Shown here: positions 62,652-64,000 of the stretch, in pieces
How positions within the stretch are numbered: position 1 is the stretch's first letter
Layout: each line of letters starts with the position of its first letter
Origin: Bacillus bingmayongensis
GTDB lineage: Bacteria; Bacillota; Bacilli; Bacillales; Bacillaceae_G
Assembly (NCBI RefSeq): GCF_000299035.1
Contig: NZ_JH921518.1
Location: 186,001-250,000, forward strand
DNA length: 64,000 nucleotides
Reading direction: 5' to 3'
Notes under the pieces: model-generated
Told to the model about the DNA's origin: nothing
Databases searched by the model: none
Seen by the model: the letters and a program-made list of their open reading frames with translations, nothing else
Translations under genes and position numbers: made by a program

Positions 62652-63599
62652 CTAATTTTTTTTATAATTTAAAAGCTCTTTTGCAGTATGCTGATCGATA
62701 ATCAACACATTCGCATATCCTCCGCTTAATGCACCATCAATTGCTTTTACTTTTCTAGAACCTCCCGCAACAAGAACGGAGCGTTTCTTTAAGCGCAACT
62801 CCTCTAAATCAATGCCAATTGTACGCTGATTAATTTCCTCACTGCAAATATTTCCATCTCCATCGAAGAAACGTGAACAAATGTCACCGACAGCTTGTTC
62901 CTTCAATAAGCTCATTTCTTCTTTATCTAAATAGCCTAATCGAAATAATAGCGCTTCATCCCTAACAGTTCCAACTGTGAAGATTGCAATATTCGCTTGT
63001 TTTCCCATTTCAATAATATGGTGAATATGCCTATCCTGTTCGACTAATTCCTTTGTAACCGCGTTATCAAATATAACTGGAAGCGGTAAGTTTCGTGGTG
63101 TTGTTTGAAAGGCATCTGCAAATAAAGCAATCGTTTCATTCGCATATGTATTAACACTCGAGTGACTAATACCTCCTTTTAGTTGAACAACCTCTACTCC
63201 TTTTACATGCTGAGGTACAATCTTTCGAGCGATTTCATACATCGTCGTTCCCCAACTCACCCCAACAATATCACCATTTGTAACAGTCTTCTCCATATAC
63301 TCAGCAGCATACTTACTAATATATTCCGTAATAGTCGCATACTCTGGTACCGGAGAAAATACGACATGTGCTTCTAATAAATTATATTTTTCTTTAAGTA
63401 GGTTTCCTACATTATCTAAATCAGCAAATGGATCAGCGATGTTAATTTGAACAAAACCTTTTTCTTTTGCATATTTTAACAGCCTTGAGATGGTCGGTCT
63501 GGAGATATTCAGTTTATTAGCAATTTCTTGTTGGCTATAATCCGATTGGTAGTATAATCTTGCAACTTCAACGCTTAATTGTTGTTTCTCTTTATCCAT
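62652..63599 (-). CDS. deoR: Deoxyribonucleoside regulator DeoR (SorC/DeoR family)
   Basis: 315 residues: N-terminal helix-turn-helix (ARLYYQSDYSQQEIANKLNISRPTISRLL read in two blocks) and a sugar-binding domain from about 55 (VGVSWGTTMYEIA, VAGGSRKVKAI). It represses deoC-nupC-pdp-cdd and is released by deoxyribose-5-phosphate. Located one gene upstream of deoC in the same orientation, as in B. subtilis. The start ATG is at 63599. Confidence 0.92.
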   Translation of the reverse strand: MDKEKQQLSVEVARLYYQSDYSQQEIANKLNISRPTISRLLKYAKEKGFVQINIADPFADLDNVGNLLKEKYNLLEAHVVFSPVPEYATITEYISKYAAEYMEKTVTNGDIVGVSWGTTMYEIARKIVPQHVKGVEVVQLKGGISHSSVNTYANETIALFADAFQTTPRNLPLPVIFDNAVTKELVEQDRHIHHIIEMGKQANIAIFTVGTVRDEALLFRLGYLDKEEMSLLKEQAVGDICSRFFDGDGNICSEEINQRTIGIDLEELRLKKRSVLVAGGSRKVKAIDGALSGGYANVLIIDQHTAKELLNYKKN

Positions 63600-63718
63600 A
63601 ATAACTATTTATGTATCCTTTCTATATTTTCTAACATTACATGCATTGTACTTACAAGCATTATACCGCTTTATTCCTGAAAATTCGACCATCTGAATTA
63701 ATAGCCAACTTCCCAAGG

Positions 63719-63874
63719 ATAAAGTGAAACTTTAATCAGTGAGGGGTTCTTTATCCCCACTGATTATTAGCCCTCACCAATCGGGCTTTTACAGGCAGGT
63801 AATCCCTCACCTAACTGCTTTGCTTTCGCTGAATTTTGAGGTAGGGGTCTTACTGCCCGTTAATGCGGGATAAA
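63719..63874 (+). repeat. bcr1-like dispersed repeat, copy 4
   Basis: ATAAA-bounded, 156 bp, with AATCAGTGAGGGG/CCCCACTGATTATTA and CCTCACCTAACTG...GAGGTAGGGGTC hairpins; the end reads GTTAATGCGGGATAAA as in the foldback element. The remaining 63875-64000 shows no gene. Confidence 0.82.
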
Positions 63875-64000
63875 TCACTTCAAAATGACCGAATTATAGC
63901 GTGAAAATTTTCATCATCAAGTTTCTCTTTGTTCTCCTTACTACAACATATACGTTTTCTATATCCTCAATTTATTTTACTTTTACATCCTCATGTAATT

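Overview
The window comes from a low-GC Gram-positive bacterium, almost certainly a member of the Bacillus cereus group. Evidence: AT-rich DNA with strong AGGAGG ribosome binding sites, Bacillus-type operons (deoC-nupC-pdp-cdd with deoR; ycnJ-ycnI; pucD-C-E-A-B; the fdhA/DUF1641 pair), and four near-full-length copies of a ~155-bp dispersed repeat that matches what I recall of bcr1, the repeat specific to that group. No rRNA, tRNA, CRISPR array or prophage is seen.

Layout. 1-3.9 kb: branched-chain amino-acid-type ABC transporter (minus strand, livM truncated by the window edge). 4-16.7 kb: a serine hydrolase, an SDR pseudogene, a COG0523 metallochaperone behind a Zur-box promoter, a flavin amine oxidase, L-lactate dehydrogenase, a broken S-layer/transglutaminase gene, an AI-2E-family permease, a nitroreductase/DsbA pair with an Rrf2 regulator sharing one operator sequence, and a divergent LysR/EamA pair. 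16.7-24.2 kb: copper proteins YcnI/YcnJ, methylmalonyl-CoA epimerase, BrnQ, a collapsed amino-acid permease gene that still carries a ZTP-type riboswitch, and a nucleoside transporter between repeat elements.

24.6-36.8 kb is a formate dehydrogenase and molybdenum-cofactor island, all on the minus strand: fdhA, DUF1641, DUF2294, fdhD, moaA, a formate/nitrite channel, moeB, moeA, moaE, moaD, an extra Mrp-type Fe-S carrier and mobB. It is eroding: moeB has lost its core to an IS6-family element, and mobB has a frameshift and a stop. Two related promoter + leader + terminator units precede fdhA and mrp and look like one undescribed cis-regulatory RNA family. The second molybdoenzyme locus (pucDCEAB, 52.6-57.8 kb) has lost the ATG of pucB, now ATA.

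37.3-43.4 kb: topoisomerase III, a YitT protein, a LysR regulator and a patatin-like lipase. 43.9-52.4 kb: a group of accessory proteins mostly lacking signal peptides: two SpoIID/LytB-type paralogues, an emfourin-like inhibitor beside a protealysin-type M4 protease, a trypsin-like protease fused to a DNA/RNA non-specific endonuclease, and a tyrosine-rich protein with five BTRD1-like repeats. 58.3-63.6 kb: deoxynucleoside catabolism (deoC-nupC-pdp-cdd) with DeoR and its operator.

Best candidates for something new: the paired leader RNAs in the formate/Moco island, the FNT leader, the protease-nuclease fusion behind a perfect palindrome, and a foldback derivative of the bcr1-like repeat. Functional calls rest on reading motifs and remembered families; no database search was run.
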